Assembly (NCBI GenBank): GCA_048594975.1
Contig: JBMDXQ010000090.1
Location: 310,001 to 374,000, forward strand
Direction of reading: 5' to 3'
DNA from: JBMDXB01 sp048594975
GTDB lineage: Bacteria; Acidobacteriota; Vicinamibacteria; Vicinamibacterales; 2-12-FULL-66-21
DNA: 64,000 nucleotides
The notes under the pieces are model-generated. The model was not told where the DNA came from and ran no database searches. It saw only the letters and a program-made list of their open reading frames with translations. This document shows, piece by piece, positions 11,294 to 19,998 of this stretch; positions within the stretch are counted from its first letter, which is position 1; each line of letters starts with the position of its first letter. A program made the translations under genes and the position numbers.

Positions 11294-13633
11294 CTACCAG
11301 AGATATGTCATCCGCAGCCAGAAGTTGTTGCCCTTGTAGGGGCGATAGAGGTACCCCGAGTAGATCGTCGAGGCGAAGGTCGGACCCGCCGCAGCGCTCG
11401 GGTTGACCGGGTTATACGCGTCGAGCGTTTCGGCGCCCAGCGCGAAGTCCTCGACTTTGTACTCTTCGTACCAGTACCCGATGCCCAGCGCGACGTTCGG
11501 CCGGACGAAGTACTGGACGTCGGTCTTGAAGTCGATCAGCGTGTTGGTCACCGGCGCGAGCGGCCGGAGCTGAACGGTCGAGAAGACGGCCGGGTTCGTG
11601 ATCGCCGGCCCGCCGTACACGTAGGTCGCTTCGCCGTCGCTCAGGTCGTACGAGAACCGGATGTCGGTCTTCGGCAGCGCCTTGAGGAAGCTCAGGTTGA
11701 AGCCGAAGGTGTTCACCGTGTCGTCCTGATCGATGGACCAGTCGCGCGTCGGGTCGAGGAACGTCGTGTTCGTGGCGCTGAGCGGGTTCGACGTCCGCGA
11801 ATACTGGTACGCCGTGTATTTCTCGTACCCGTAGTTCACCCCGAAGTTGACCGTATCCATCGGGAACGCGTCGAAGCCGAACGCGTACGCGCGGTTCGTG
11901 TTGTCGCGCAGCCCGAACCCCGTCTCGTCGTAGTTGTCGTCGCCGTCGCTCACCGAGGCGTTCAGCGCGAGCCACGGCAGGGGCGTCACGGTCACGAGCG
12001 CGCTCACCCGGTCGCGGGTCCGGTTCGCGATGTCGTAGTGTCGCGTCCCGGGCTGCTCGCCCACTTCGTTGAGGAGACAGTTGATGTTCGCGCCGTTGAG
12101 CATCTTGCAGTCCTCGGTGAAGCCCGAGCCCTCGCGTTTCGAGTGTTCGTACTTCAACCGAAGCGACACGTACTGGTTGCCGGTGCTGTCCATCGACACC
12201 CGGAAGGTGTTGTCGGACGTATCCTCGAAGATCCTGAACGCGTTGATCTCGTGCTCGTGACTTTCGAACCCGACGTTCTCGTCGATGTAGTAGTGCCCCT
12301 TTTCACTCCCGTATCCGACGTTGAGTGCGACGTACTTCCACGGCGAGTAGGAGGCGTCGAGGTCGAGCGTGTTCCTTCGGAAGCTCGACGGCTCGATCTC
12401 GTGGACCTGCGTTCCGTACGCCCAGTCGCCGATGATCGCGTTGGTCGTGGTGAAGTGCGGCGTCTTGTTCGCGTAATCGTAGTACCGATACTTCGCGTTC
12501 AGCCACACGCTGTTGACCGGGCGCGAGTTCACGTTGAAGACGAGCGACATGATGTCCGCCTCGGTCGCGGCCGTGGCGCGCGCGAGCGACGGCGACACCA
12601 GCGCGGTGTTGACCGTCATCGGCGGCAGCGTCTCGTCCTGGCTCCAGCGGCCGATGGAGAGGCCCGCTGTCGCCCGGGTCCGCTTCGCGAACGAGTACGC
12701 GCCGTTCGCGTTCACCGAGAACGACGTGTTCGTCGGCCAGTTGGCGAACTGCCCGACGGACGTGCCGCCGGTGTTGATGTCGGTGGCGCGCAGCGGGTTG
12801 TCGAACTTCACCAACGGGACGTTCTGGTTGTACCAGGAGCCCGTGTACCCGACGCTCAGGAGCCCCTTGGTGTTCGCGAACTCCAGCGCCGCGTTCACGT
12901 CCGTCGTCCGGTCGTCCATCGGGGCGCCGAACTCGACGGCCGGGTTGAGGCCCGGCGAGGTGCCGAACCCGAACGCCAGCACCTGGTTGCCCGAGCGGCT
13001 GGAGTTGCGCAGCCGGAACGTGGCGTCCACGTCGCGATTGATCGTGTACACCATGTTGAAGTTCGCGACATCGCGGCGGCTGTACAGGTCCGCCTGCCGC
13101 GCGCCCGCGAACGCGTTGTTCAGCGAGGTGTTCAGCGCCGAGGGGTTGGTCGTGATGACCGCGGCCGCGAGCTGGTTGCTCAGCTGGACCGTGTTGTCGA
13201 TCTCGAGATAGCTGCCGGTCGTCGAATAGAGCGTCTTGGGTTCGACGGCGGAATAGAGCGGAACCTGCGTCCACTCGAATGCCGCCTTGAGCTTGCCGAT
13301 GCTCTGGAAATCCCCGAAGTAGTGCTGGTCGCGGTAGCCGACGTTGTCGGCCTCGGCGCGGAAGTACCACGTCGGCTTTTCCTGGGTGAACTTGAAGGCG
13401 TCGAACACGGCGCCGCCGCGAAGGTCGCGATAGCGGTTGTAGCGCGCCTCGTCACCCGTGACGTCGTCGGCACGGAAGCCGACGTCGAACTGCCCGAACT
13501 TCGGCGTGAAGGTCGTCGGCGCGGCCCCGGGTGCCGGCTGCGTCTGGGGTTGCGTTTGCGTCTGCTGTGCCAGGGCGAGGCCCGAAGAGGCCAGCAGAAG
13601 CGCGCCGGTCAGAATCATCGTTCTGGTGCGCAT
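11294..13633 (-). CDS. MtrB/PioB-family outer-membrane porin of a decaheme conduit (copy 2)
   Basis: MtrB/PioB proteins are beta-barrels that hold a decaheme cytochrome through the outer membrane so that electrons can cross it. The 779-aa product starts with a signal peptide (MILTGALLLASSGLALAQQ). It continues as alternating polar/aromatic strands and ends in MTYLW, with the terminal aromatic residue needed for barrel assembly. The start FGQFDVGFRADDVTGDEARYN is typical of the family. ATG 13633 was chosen for the signal peptide; an upstream ATG would overlap the cytochrome gene. There is no N-terminal CxxC like that of Shewanella MtrB. The gene lies 17 bp after a decaheme cytochrome gene, the usual partner. 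Confidence 0.88.
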   Translation of the reverse strand: MRTRTMILTGALLLASSGLALAQQTQTQPQTQPAPGAAPTTFTPKFGQFDVGFRADDVTGDEARYNRYRDLRGGAVFDAFKFTQEKPTWYFRAEADNVGYRDQHYFGDFQSIGKLKAAFEWTQVPLYSAVEPKTLYSTTGSYLEIDNTVQLSNQLAAAVITTNPSALNTSLNNAFAGARQADLYSRRDVANFNMVYTINRDVDATFRLRNSSRSGNQVLAFGFGTSPGLNPAVEFGAPMDDRTTDVNAALEFANTKGLLSVGYTGSWYNQNVPLVKFDNPLRATDINTGGTSVGQFANWPTNTSFSVNANGAYSFAKRTRATAGLSIGRWSQDETLPPMTVNTALVSPSLARATAATEADIMSLVFNVNSRPVNSVWLNAKYRYYDYANKTPHFTTTNAIIGDWAYGTQVHEIEPSSFRRNTLDLDASYSPWKYVALNVGYGSEKGHYYIDENVGFESHEHEINAFRIFEDTSDNTFRVSMDSTGNQYVSLRLKYEHSKREGSGFTEDCKMLNGANINCLLNEVGEQPGTRHYDIANRTRDRVSALVTVTPLPWLALNASVSDGDDNYDETGFGLRDNTNRAYAFGFDAFPMDTVNFGVNYGYEKYTAYQYSRTSNPLSATNTTFLDPTRDWSIDQDDTVNTFGFNLSFLKALPKTDIRFSYDLSDGEATYVYGGPAITNPAVFSTVQLRPLAPVTNTLIDFKTDVQYFVRPNVALGIGYWYEEYKVEDFALGAETLDAYNPVNPSAAAGPTFASTIYSGYLYRPYKGNNFWLRMTYLW

Positions 13634-13650
13634 CTCAATCCTCCTCAGGA

Positions 13651-14634
13651 TCACCGCATGAAATACTTGCCGCTCGACGGATGGTTCGACCCGTGCACCA
13701 TCGAGTGGCAGTTCAGACAGCTGCGGCCGGCAACGCGGTTGCTCCGGTTGGTCACCTGCGTGCCGTCGTAGATCGTGGCGGGGTGCCGCGCGTGGATGTG
13801 GCACCGCTGGCAGAGCATCGGGACCTTCGCCACGAGCATGCGGTCGTTGTTCGACCCGTGCGGGTCGTGGCACGTGACGCAGTTCTCACGGCCGACGGCG
13901 TGCTCGAAGAGGAACGGCCCCCGCTTCTCGGCGTGGCAGCTCGCGCACGACTCGGTGATCGAGGTCCCCTCGCGCAGCATCTTGACGTTCTGCGATCCGT
14001 GCGGGTTGTGGCAGGTGGAGCACTCCATCTTGCCCTCGCGCACCGGCATGTGCGACGCCTTGCGAACCTTGTTCACTTCCTTGGCATGGCACTGGATGCA
14101 CGTCTCGACCTGGCTCTCGGTCTTGAGCTGCCCCTTCTCCGATTTCGGCGCGTGGACGCTGTGGCAGGTCGTGCATGAGAGGCTGCGCGAGTCGTGCTTG
14201 CTGCCGGCCCACTCGCTGTGGTTCGAGCGATTGTGGCAGGTGGTGCAAATCTCGCTCGCCTCGCTCGGCGTCAGCGACGCCGGGTTCTTGATCTTGGTCT
14301 TGTCCCCTCCGCCCTCGACGTGCGCCTGGCCGGGACCGTGACAGCTCTCACACCCCTTGCCCGCCGCGGGCGTGCGCGGGTTCTGCGCGCGGTTGTGAAC
14401 GCTGCCGTGGTACCCCTTCGTCTTGTCCTCGTGGCACGTGATGCAGGTCTGCTCGCCGGCGTAACCGCTGGACGGTGCCGCGGCCTGCTGGGCAGCAGCC
14501 GCAGGCGCCGCAGTGGCAGGTCCGCCCTGGTCCGGCGCAGCCGAAGCTCCGACCGCGACCACGACGAGCAGCCATACAGCCAGCGCTCCGACGATCGTGA
14601 CCATTGGGCTCAGGGTTCGCGTGACGCGACCCAT
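13651..14634 (-). CDS. Decaheme c-type cytochrome, DmsE/MtrA/PioA family (copy 2)
   Basis: This periplasmic multiheme cytochrome should sit inside the porin encoded next to it and pass electrons across the outer membrane. Ten CxxCH motifs are visible: CITCH, CESCH, CTTCH twice, CIQCH, CSTCH, CASCH, CVTCH, CQRCH and CLNCH. This is the full number for the family, and 327 aa is the normal length. An N-terminal hydrophobic stretch (VTIVGALAVWLLVVVAVG) is a signal peptide or anchor, followed by an Ala-rich linker. Direction of electron flow (in or out) cannot be told from the sequence. It forms a pair with the porin gene and repeats the pair at 15103-18501. Confidence 0.93.
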   Translation of the reverse strand: MGRVTRTLSPMVTIVGALAVWLLVVVAVGASAAPDQGGPATAAPAAAAQQAAAPSSGYAGEQTCITCHEDKTKGYHGSVHNRAQNPRTPAAGKGCESCHGPGQAHVEGGGDKTKIKNPASLTPSEASEICTTCHNRSNHSEWAGSKHDSRSLSCTTCHSVHAPKSEKGQLKTESQVETCIQCHAKEVNKVRKASHMPVREGKMECSTCHNPHGSQNVKMLREGTSITESCASCHAEKRGPFLFEHAVGRENCVTCHDPHGSNNDRMLVAKVPMLCQRCHIHARHPATIYDGTQVTNRSNRVAGRSCLNCHSMVHGSNHPSSGKYFMR

Positions 14635-14909
14635 GTATCCTCCTTGGCTGCTCGGGAACGCAGCCCCAGCGACATCAGCGGCTATGAGTGCGACCGGACG
14701 CTCTCCCGGCAGCGTCGCGGGTGTATAGGCAAACCAGACGCCACGCCGTAAGTGGTTGAAAAGACTCGAGTTTCATTTCGAAGCGGGGTTTCGCCCGCCG
14801 GGTTTCCGTCAAGGGCGAAGCGTTGACGGGGAAATAGCGTGGGACAGCGTGACGGAGTTCCGCTACGCCGGCAGGTGCAGACCATCGCCACGGAGGGCCG
14901 GACGGGCGC

Positions 14910-15074
14910 TCAGCAGCGCCGCAGCGCGAGCTGGCCCTGGCGCGCGTAGTCGATCGCCTGTCCGAGGATGCGCGCGGTCTCCTGAGGGCATGGAACCCGG
15001 TGGAGTTCTCGGCTTCCACGAAGTCGAGCATGACCTGCGCCCGGCGCTGCAGCCGGCGCGCCTTCGGCAGGTCG
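14910..15074 (-). pseudogene. Duplicated 3' fragment of nrfA
   Basis: About 165 bases repeat the last 55 codons of nrfA (20766-20935) with high identity. Shared words include RRAQ, MLDFVEAENSTGFHA and the tail. One G is missing after the Gly-Phe-His segment (CTGAGGGCAT here, CTGAGGGGCAT in nrfA), so the frame breaks. There is no upstream part of the gene. The rest of the gap 14635-15102 shows no gene. It looks like a partial duplication or a recombination scar between the two porin-cytochrome pairs. Confidence 0.85.
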
Positions 15075-15102
15075 CACGCGCCCGGCTCGGGCTGACTGGA
15101 GA

Positions 15103-17553
15103 TCAGAACCTCACGCCGAGCGTCGCCCACCCGACGTGCGCTGAGTAGTCGGGCGCGAGCGGGTTCCCGAGGTTAAACAGCCGGTTGCCCCACTGGTACG
15201 AGCGCGACGTGTCGCGCAGCAGGAAATCGCTCCCGACGGTCTCGACCCACGACTGCGGCGCCTCCTGCTGCCAGTCGCCGAGGACGTAGCGCTCGTACGC
15301 GTAGCCGAACGACAGCGTGGTGCGCGGCGCGATCGGCACGTCGAAGCGCAGGTCGACGATGTGGAGATCCTCGTCGATGGCCGGCGGGTTCGCCGGGAAC
15401 TGGAACTGGTGGTTCGGCGGAAACGGCGTCCCGTCCCAATTCGTCACGCCGTAGCCGGCGTAGGCGACATCGACCTTCGCGAGCGACGCGGTGTAGGTCG
15501 CCGACATCGTCAGGCGGTCGGGTAGGAGCTGAATCGTCGTGCCGACGCCGGCGGTCCACGTCTCGTTGTCCAAGTCGGCGGTCCACTGGCTGGAGGCACG
15601 CGTCCACGGGCCGAGCTCGGCGTTCGCGACCGCGCTGGGATTCGCTTTGTTGTTCTCGTTGAACTCCAGCCCGCGCTGGAAGCTGGAGCCGGTGTCGCGC
15701 CCGAGGAACGCGTTCACCGTCAGGCGCGGCATCGGCGCGTAGAACAGATCGACGCCATACAGCAGGCGCGAGCCGTCGAGCAGTCCGAGCTGTACGCCGG
15801 GGCTCGTCGCGTTCACCTCGCCGACGCCCGTGTCCGTCAGCGGCTGCGCGGGCCGCACATCGGAGGCGAAGTCGTCGCTCCGATACCGCACCGCGCCGGC
15901 GAGGGCGAGCACGTCGGTCGGAGTGAGGTTCACGGTGAGATCGAACTGGTTGCGGCGGCGGTCCGACACGTCGTGGCGCCGCATGTCGGGGTGGTTGTCG
16001 AACGTGAACTTCGGGTTGTTATTGTCGGTGCCCGCCTCCGCCAGCTCGTACCAGTAGCCTTCGCGCGTGAACGTTCCGTTGTAGCCGTCGCCGCGCCGGT
16101 CGCCGAAGACGTAACGCGCGCGAAGGTTCGCCCAGCCGGCCGCGCGTGTGCGCAGCGCCAGCGTCAGCCGGTCTTCCGCCGTGTCTGCCTCGCGGTGCTC
16201 GCGCGAGCGCGACTCGCGCTCGTAGCCGACGACCAGCGAGGAGCGCGCCGGCAGGCGATAGGTGAGGTCCGCGCCGGCCTGCGTCCGGTCGGTCGCGAAC
16301 GGCGGGTTGATTCGCTTGTTGAGGAACGTGACGGTGCCGTTCAGATTCGGCGTATCGGAGGTCACATACCGCCAGTGATCCTCGGGCGTGTTGTTGTCCA
16401 TACCGAACCGCCTGACCCAGGCGCGCACGTTCACACGATCGCTCGGGTTGACGACGTAGTCGGCGAGGAGTTGGGTGGTCGTGATCTCGGCCTCCGCCGT
16501 CGCGCGCGGCAGCGTCGGGTCCGCCAGGATGTCGCTGTTGTAGCTGTACGGCAGCAGCGTCTCGTTCTGCTCCATCCGGCCGTAGGCGACGCGCGCGGAC
16601 AGCCGGCTCTCGAACGGCAGGTCGCCGGCGACGCCGAACGACAGGTTGTGGTAGCGGCTGTCGGGCGGCAGCGGCCGCCGCCCGTATGTCGATACCGCGC
16701 GATCCCACACGTCATAGGTCGCGCCGGGAGCCGCCGTCGTGTACACGTTCTGCCACACGAGCGTGTCCACGCTGTTCGCGAAGTCCGAGAACAGGTACTC
16801 GAACTGCGCGATGTAGCGCGTGCCGGTCCGCTCGGCCGTGACGGTCACGTCGTTCGTCCGATAGTCCACCGGCTCGGTGAGCTGGATGTTGAGCGTGCGG
16901 GGCGGCCGGTCGCCGATCGGCCCATACGCGGGCTTCAGACCGTTCTTGCGGACCGTGTCGTACGCCACGCCGAAGCCGTTGTAGGTGAAGGCGGCGCGGC
17001 CGAAATCGCTGTTCACCTGCAGATCGGTCGGATGGAGGAACGTTCGCTGGTAGGTCGCAATCAGGTCGTCGCTCGCGAGCACGCCGGCGGTATCAGGGGC
17101 GCTCGTCGCGAGCTTCTTGAACGTGATCGGAATCGTGGCGGGCACGTCGAAGAGGCCGGTCGCGCGCAGGTTGTACGGGGTCTGCGCCGAATTGCTCAGG
17201 TCGTGCGGGACCTCGTTCCAGCGCACCCGCACGTCCCAGAGGTTGATGCGCCCGAAGGAGCCAATGATGGCCTGGTCCTCTCGGCTGACGTTCGTCGCGG
17301 CGAGGTCGAGGAAGTCGCCCGCGCCACCGTTGTAGACGTTGAGCCGGATCTGCGGCGCGAAGAACCCGTCGCGCAGGTCGCGGTACTCGGTCAGCTTGCT
17401 CGAGTTCGTGTCGTTGTCGACCTGCTGCGTGCCCGACGAGACGGAGCCGGACACCGTGACCGCCGGCGCCGCTGCCGGCGCGGGCTTCTCCTGCGCCTGG
17501 GCGGTCGAGGCGGCGGCGAGGAGCGCGGCGACGATGATGGCCGGTGTCTCCAT
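15103..17553 (-). CDS. MtrB/PioB-family outer-membrane porin of a decaheme conduit (copy 1)
   Basis: This is a second beta-barrel of the MtrB/PioB family, 816 aa, with a signal peptide (AIIVAALLAAASTAQA) and a terminal Phe (WATLGVRF). The mature protein begins with a Pro/Ala linker and then a strand pattern similar to copy 2 (LTEYRDLRDGFFAPQIRL). It differs clearly from copy 2, so the pairs are not a recent duplication. It starts 9 bp after its decaheme partner. No surface-exposed MtrC/OmcA-type cytochrome gene is present downstream. The nrfA fragment follows it. Confidence 0.88.
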   Translation of the reverse strand: METPAIIVAALLAAASTAQAQEKPAPAAAPAVTVSGSVSSGTQQVDNDTNSSKLTEYRDLRDGFFAPQIRLNVYNGGAGDFLDLAATNVSREDQAIIGSFGRINLWDVRVRWNEVPHDLSNSAQTPYNLRATGLFDVPATIPITFKKLATSAPDTAGVLASDDLIATYQRTFLHPTDLQVNSDFGRAAFTYNGFGVAYDTVRKNGLKPAYGPIGDRPPRTLNIQLTEPVDYRTNDVTVTAERTGTRYIAQFEYLFSDFANSVDTLVWQNVYTTAAPGATYDVWDRAVSTYGRRPLPPDSRYHNLSFGVAGDLPFESRLSARVAYGRMEQNETLLPYSYNSDILADPTLPRATAEAEITTTQLLADYVVNPSDRVNVRAWVRRFGMDNNTPEDHWRYVTSDTPNLNGTVTFLNKRINPPFATDRTQAGADLTYRLPARSSLVVGYERESRSREHREADTAEDRLTLALRTRAAGWANLRARYVFGDRRGDGYNGTFTREGYWYELAEAGTDNNNPKFTFDNHPDMRRHDVSDRRRNQFDLTVNLTPTDVLALAGAVRYRSDDFASDVRPAQPLTDTGVGEVNATSPGVQLGLLDGSRLLYGVDLFYAPMPRLTVNAFLGRDTGSSFQRGLEFNENNKANPSAVANAELGPWTRASSQWTADLDNETWTAGVGTTIQLLPDRLTMSATYTASLAKVDVAYAGYGVTNWDGTPFPPNHQFQFPANPPAIDEDLHIVDLRFDVPIAPRTTLSFGYAYERYVLGDWQQEAPQSWVETVGSDFLLRDTSRSYQWGNRLFNLGNPLAPDYSAHVGWATLGVRF

Positions 17554-17562
17554 GGCGCTCCC

Positions 17563-18501
17563 CTATCGCGTCTGCTTCGCGCCGGACGGATGGTTCGATC
17601 CATGCGTGGCGATATGGCAATTCACGCAGCCGTTGCCGTATGGGTTGCTGGTCCGGTTGTAGCGCGGCAGGTTGATGTGCCCGCCGTACGAATGGCAGGT
17701 CATGCAGAGGAACGGATCCTTGCTCACGAGCAGGGTGCGGTGGTTCGAGCCGTGCGGCGTGTGGCAGTTCGCGCAGCTCTCGCGGACCGGCGCGTGCTCC
17801 CAGAGGAACGGGCCGCGTTTCTCGGTGTGGCACGTCACGCAGGTTTCGTTCAGCGTGTTCTTCCGCAACAGGGCCTGCGTGGAGCCGTGCACGTTGTGAC
17901 AGCTCGCGCAATCCATGCGCCCTTCACGCACCGGGTGGTGCGACATCTTCTGCGTCTCGGTGCGAACCTCGCCGTGGCACGCGTAGCAGGTCTCAGGGAT
18001 CATCGGCTTGACGAGCAGCGCGCGTTCGCTTCTGTTGCCCATCACGTAATGGCACGAGGAGCAGCTGACGTCGTTGTGCTGGTGCGCGCCGGACTTCCAG
18101 CCGAAGCGCGCGCCGCCGTCGTGGCACTGGAGGCAGACGGCCGACTGCGCCTTCGCGCTCATCCGGCCGTGCGCGAGCTCCGACGTCGGGTTCTCGACGT
18201 GCTTGCTGCGTGGCCCGTGGCACGTCTCGCACTCGCCCCCCGGGGGCTTCTCCCCCTGTCGGAACGCCCGGGCGTGCCGGGTGTGGGCGAACTCCTGCGA
18301 TGCCGCCTCGTGGCAACCCGTGCAGGTGTCGGGGTTGTCGACGAACGTCGCGCCGGCAAACGCCGGGTTCAGTGCCGACCAGTCGACAGGCTTCTTCGCC
18401 GTGTTCTTGCCGGCCGCCGCGACCCAGGCGACCGACAGCACCAGCATCAGTCCGGCTGCGGCGAGCCCGGCGCGCGCACGCGTCAGTACGAACAGGACCA
18501 T
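17563..18501 (-). CDS. Decaheme c-type cytochrome, DmsE/MtrA/PioA family (copy 1)
   Basis: This is a periplasmic or outer-membrane-embedded electron conduit with ten CxxCH motifs: CTGCH, CETCH, CLQCH, CSSCH, CYACH, CASCH, CVTCH, CANCH, CMTCH and CVNCH. It has 312 aa and an N-terminal signal sequence (AAGLMLVLSVAWVAAAG). The RBS CAGGAGG lies close to the ATG. It shares HPVREGRMDCASCHNVHGS and EKRGPFLWEHAPVRESC-type segments with copy 2. It is the first gene of the porin-cytochrome run, and a possible OmpR-type box lies 49 bp upstream. The substrate is unknown: an extracellular mineral, an electrode-like partner, or a donor. Confidence 0.93.
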   Translation of the reverse strand: MVLFVLTRARAGLAAAGLMLVLSVAWVAAAGKNTAKKPVDWSALNPAFAGATFVDNPDTCTGCHEAASQEFAHTRHARAFRQGEKPPGGECETCHGPRSKHVENPTSELAHGRMSAKAQSAVCLQCHDGGARFGWKSGAHQHNDVSCSSCHYVMGNRSERALLVKPMIPETCYACHGEVRTETQKMSHHPVREGRMDCASCHNVHGSTQALLRKNTLNETCVTCHTEKRGPFLWEHAPVRESCANCHTPHGSNHRTLLVSKDPFLCMTCHSYGGHINLPRYNRTSNPYGNGCVNCHIATHGSNHPSGAKQTR

Positions 18502-18549
18502 CGGATCCTCCTGATTGATCGAGGGTAGCGGTGAAGGCGGCGGCCGAAA

Positions 18550-18568
18550 CTGAAGAGTTCCTGAACTC
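18550..18568 (-). promoter_or_regulatory. Possible OmpR/PhoB-type response-regulator box
   Basis: On the minus strand TTCAG occurs twice with an 11-bp period, and the stretch GAGTTC-CT-GAACTC (18555-18568) is also a perfect inverted repeat. Winged-helix response regulators of the PhoB class bind direct repeats spaced 11 bp apart. The box lies between the kinase gene and the first decaheme cytochrome gene, so the neighbouring regulator is the natural candidate. Confidence 0.35.
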
Positions 18569-18606
18569 CGCGTAAGGTGCGCTTTCGGCGCTCGAACCTC
18601 GGCGCG

Positions 18607-19998
18607 TCAGGATGGCGGCGCGGCGGGGAGCGTGATGATGAACCGGCTGCCGAGCCCTTCCTCGGACTCGACGGCGATCTCGCCGCGGTTGGCGACGACG
18701 GCCCACTGCGCGATGGACAGACCGAGGCCGGTGCCCTCGGCATCGCGCGTCCGTGCCTGGTCCACGCGGTAGAACCGGTCGAAAATGCGTCGCTGCTGTT
18801 CGGCGGCAATGCCGGGGCCCTGATCGGCTATCGTGAGCGTGCAGCGCCCGTCCTGCGGAGCTGCGACGATGTCGACGGACGCGCCCTGCGGGCTGTACTT
18901 GATCGCGTTGTCCAGGACGTTGATGACCGCCTGCCGCAGCGTCTGCCGGTCGGCGAGCGCGAGGGAGCGGCCGTCGGCACGGACGCGCACATCGATGCCT
19001 TTCTCCTCCGCGAGCACGCCGAGGTGGCCCGCGACCTCCGACGCGAGCGCGCCGAGATCGACCGCTTCGGGTGACAGGCGGACCCGTCCAGAGTCGAACC
19101 GCGAGAGCGCGAGCAGGTCGTCGACCAGGCGCGTCAGGCGGTCCGCCTCCTCCAGCATGCTGCCGATGATGTCGCGGTACTCCTCGGGGGTGCGGCGATC
19201 CCGCAGACCGACCTCGCCGACGCTGCGGAGCGCGGTCAGCGGCGTCCGCAGCTCGTGGGACGCGTCGGCAGTGAACCGCTTCAGCCGCTCGAACGCGTCC
19301 GCCAGTCGTTCGATCGTCTTGTTGAAGACGACCGCGAGGCCGCCGATCTCGTCGTTCGGGTTCTCGACGGGCAGGCGTTCGTGCAGGCGATCCGCCGTGA
19401 TCGTGCGGGCGCGCTCCGCCATGCGCGCCATGGGCGCCAGCGCCCGGCCGGCCAGCACGTGGCCGACGCCACCGGCCGCCACCATCGCCAGCGGAATCGT
19501 GAGCAGGAAGATGATCGCGAGCGTCCGCCATTCGCCGCGGATCTCGTCTTCCGAGCGGGCGACCCGCAGGATCACCGGCACGCCGCCGACGTGGCGTTCC
19601 TCCATCAGGAGCCGGACGTGCGCGCCGGCCGGCGTCCGCATCCCGGCGAATCCACGCCGCTCACCGGGAACGGGCAGCGCGGCGCTGACGACGGGATCGC
19701 GCGGGACGCCGCGCGCGTAGAGGCGCTCCCCGGACGGGGCGAAGGCCTCGACCCACCGCTGAACGCCGGCGTCGTACCCAGGATCCGGCCCTTCGCCCGT
19801 CGCCCACTCGAGACGTCCGCCGCGGGTGCGCAGCAGTTGGGCGGCAACCTCGAGGTCCTCGTAGAGGTGGTGTTCCAGGGCGTGAATGGCCGTTCGCCAT
19901 TCGACGGCGAGAACCGCGGTGGCGTACGGCGTGACGACGGCGAGCACCGCCAGGGCGAAGCCGGCCGCCAGACGGGTGCGCAGGCCGGACCGTTTCAC
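18607..19998 (-). CDS. Sensor histidine kinase, HAMP type, partner of the OmpR-type regulator
   Basis: This inner-membrane kinase has a short periplasmic sensor (about residues 34-158) between two membrane helices (11-33 and 160-184). A HAMP domain, a HisKA domain with the phosphorylated His in ASHELRTP (His248), and an ATPase domain (NVLDNAIKYS, DQGPGI, GTGLGLSI) follow. The GTG start at 19998 overlaps the regulator's stop codon (GTGA), so the pair is translated together. The signal is unknown. The position between nrfHA and the cytochrome conduits suggests control of anaerobic respiration. Confidence 0.92.
   Translation of the reverse strand: MKRSGLRTRLAAGFALAVLAVVTPYATAVLAVEWRTAIHALEHHLYEDLEVAAQLLRTRGGRLEWATGEGPDPGYDAGVQRWVEAFAPSGERLYARGVPRDPVVSAALPVPGERRGFAGMRTPAGAHVRLLMEERHVGGVPVILRVARSEDEIRGEWRTLAIIFLLTIPLAMVAAGGVGHVLAGRALAPMARMAERARTITADRLHERLPVENPNDEIGGLAVVFNKTIERLADAFERLKRFTADASHELRTPLTALRSVGEVGLRDRRTPEEYRDIIGSMLEEADRLTRLVDDLLALSRFDSGRVRLSPEAVDLGALASEVAGHLGVLAEEKGIDVRVRADGRSLALADRQTLRQAVINVLDNAIKYSPQGASVDIVAAPQDGRCTLTIADQGPGIAAEQQRRIFDRFYRVDQARTRDAEGTGLGLSIAQWAVVANRGEIAVESEEGLGSRFIITLPAAPPS

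Noticed and set aside
11054..13771. 905-codon plus-strand open frame opposite the porin gene
   Set aside because: It has shadow composition (Val/Arg-rich); the minus-strand MtrB-like protein has a signal peptide, beta-strand pattern and a partner gene.
14675..15130. Open frame covering the nrfA fragment as a gene of its own
   Set aside because: Only the middle part matches NrfA, the frame breaks after the lost G, and there is no heme motif.
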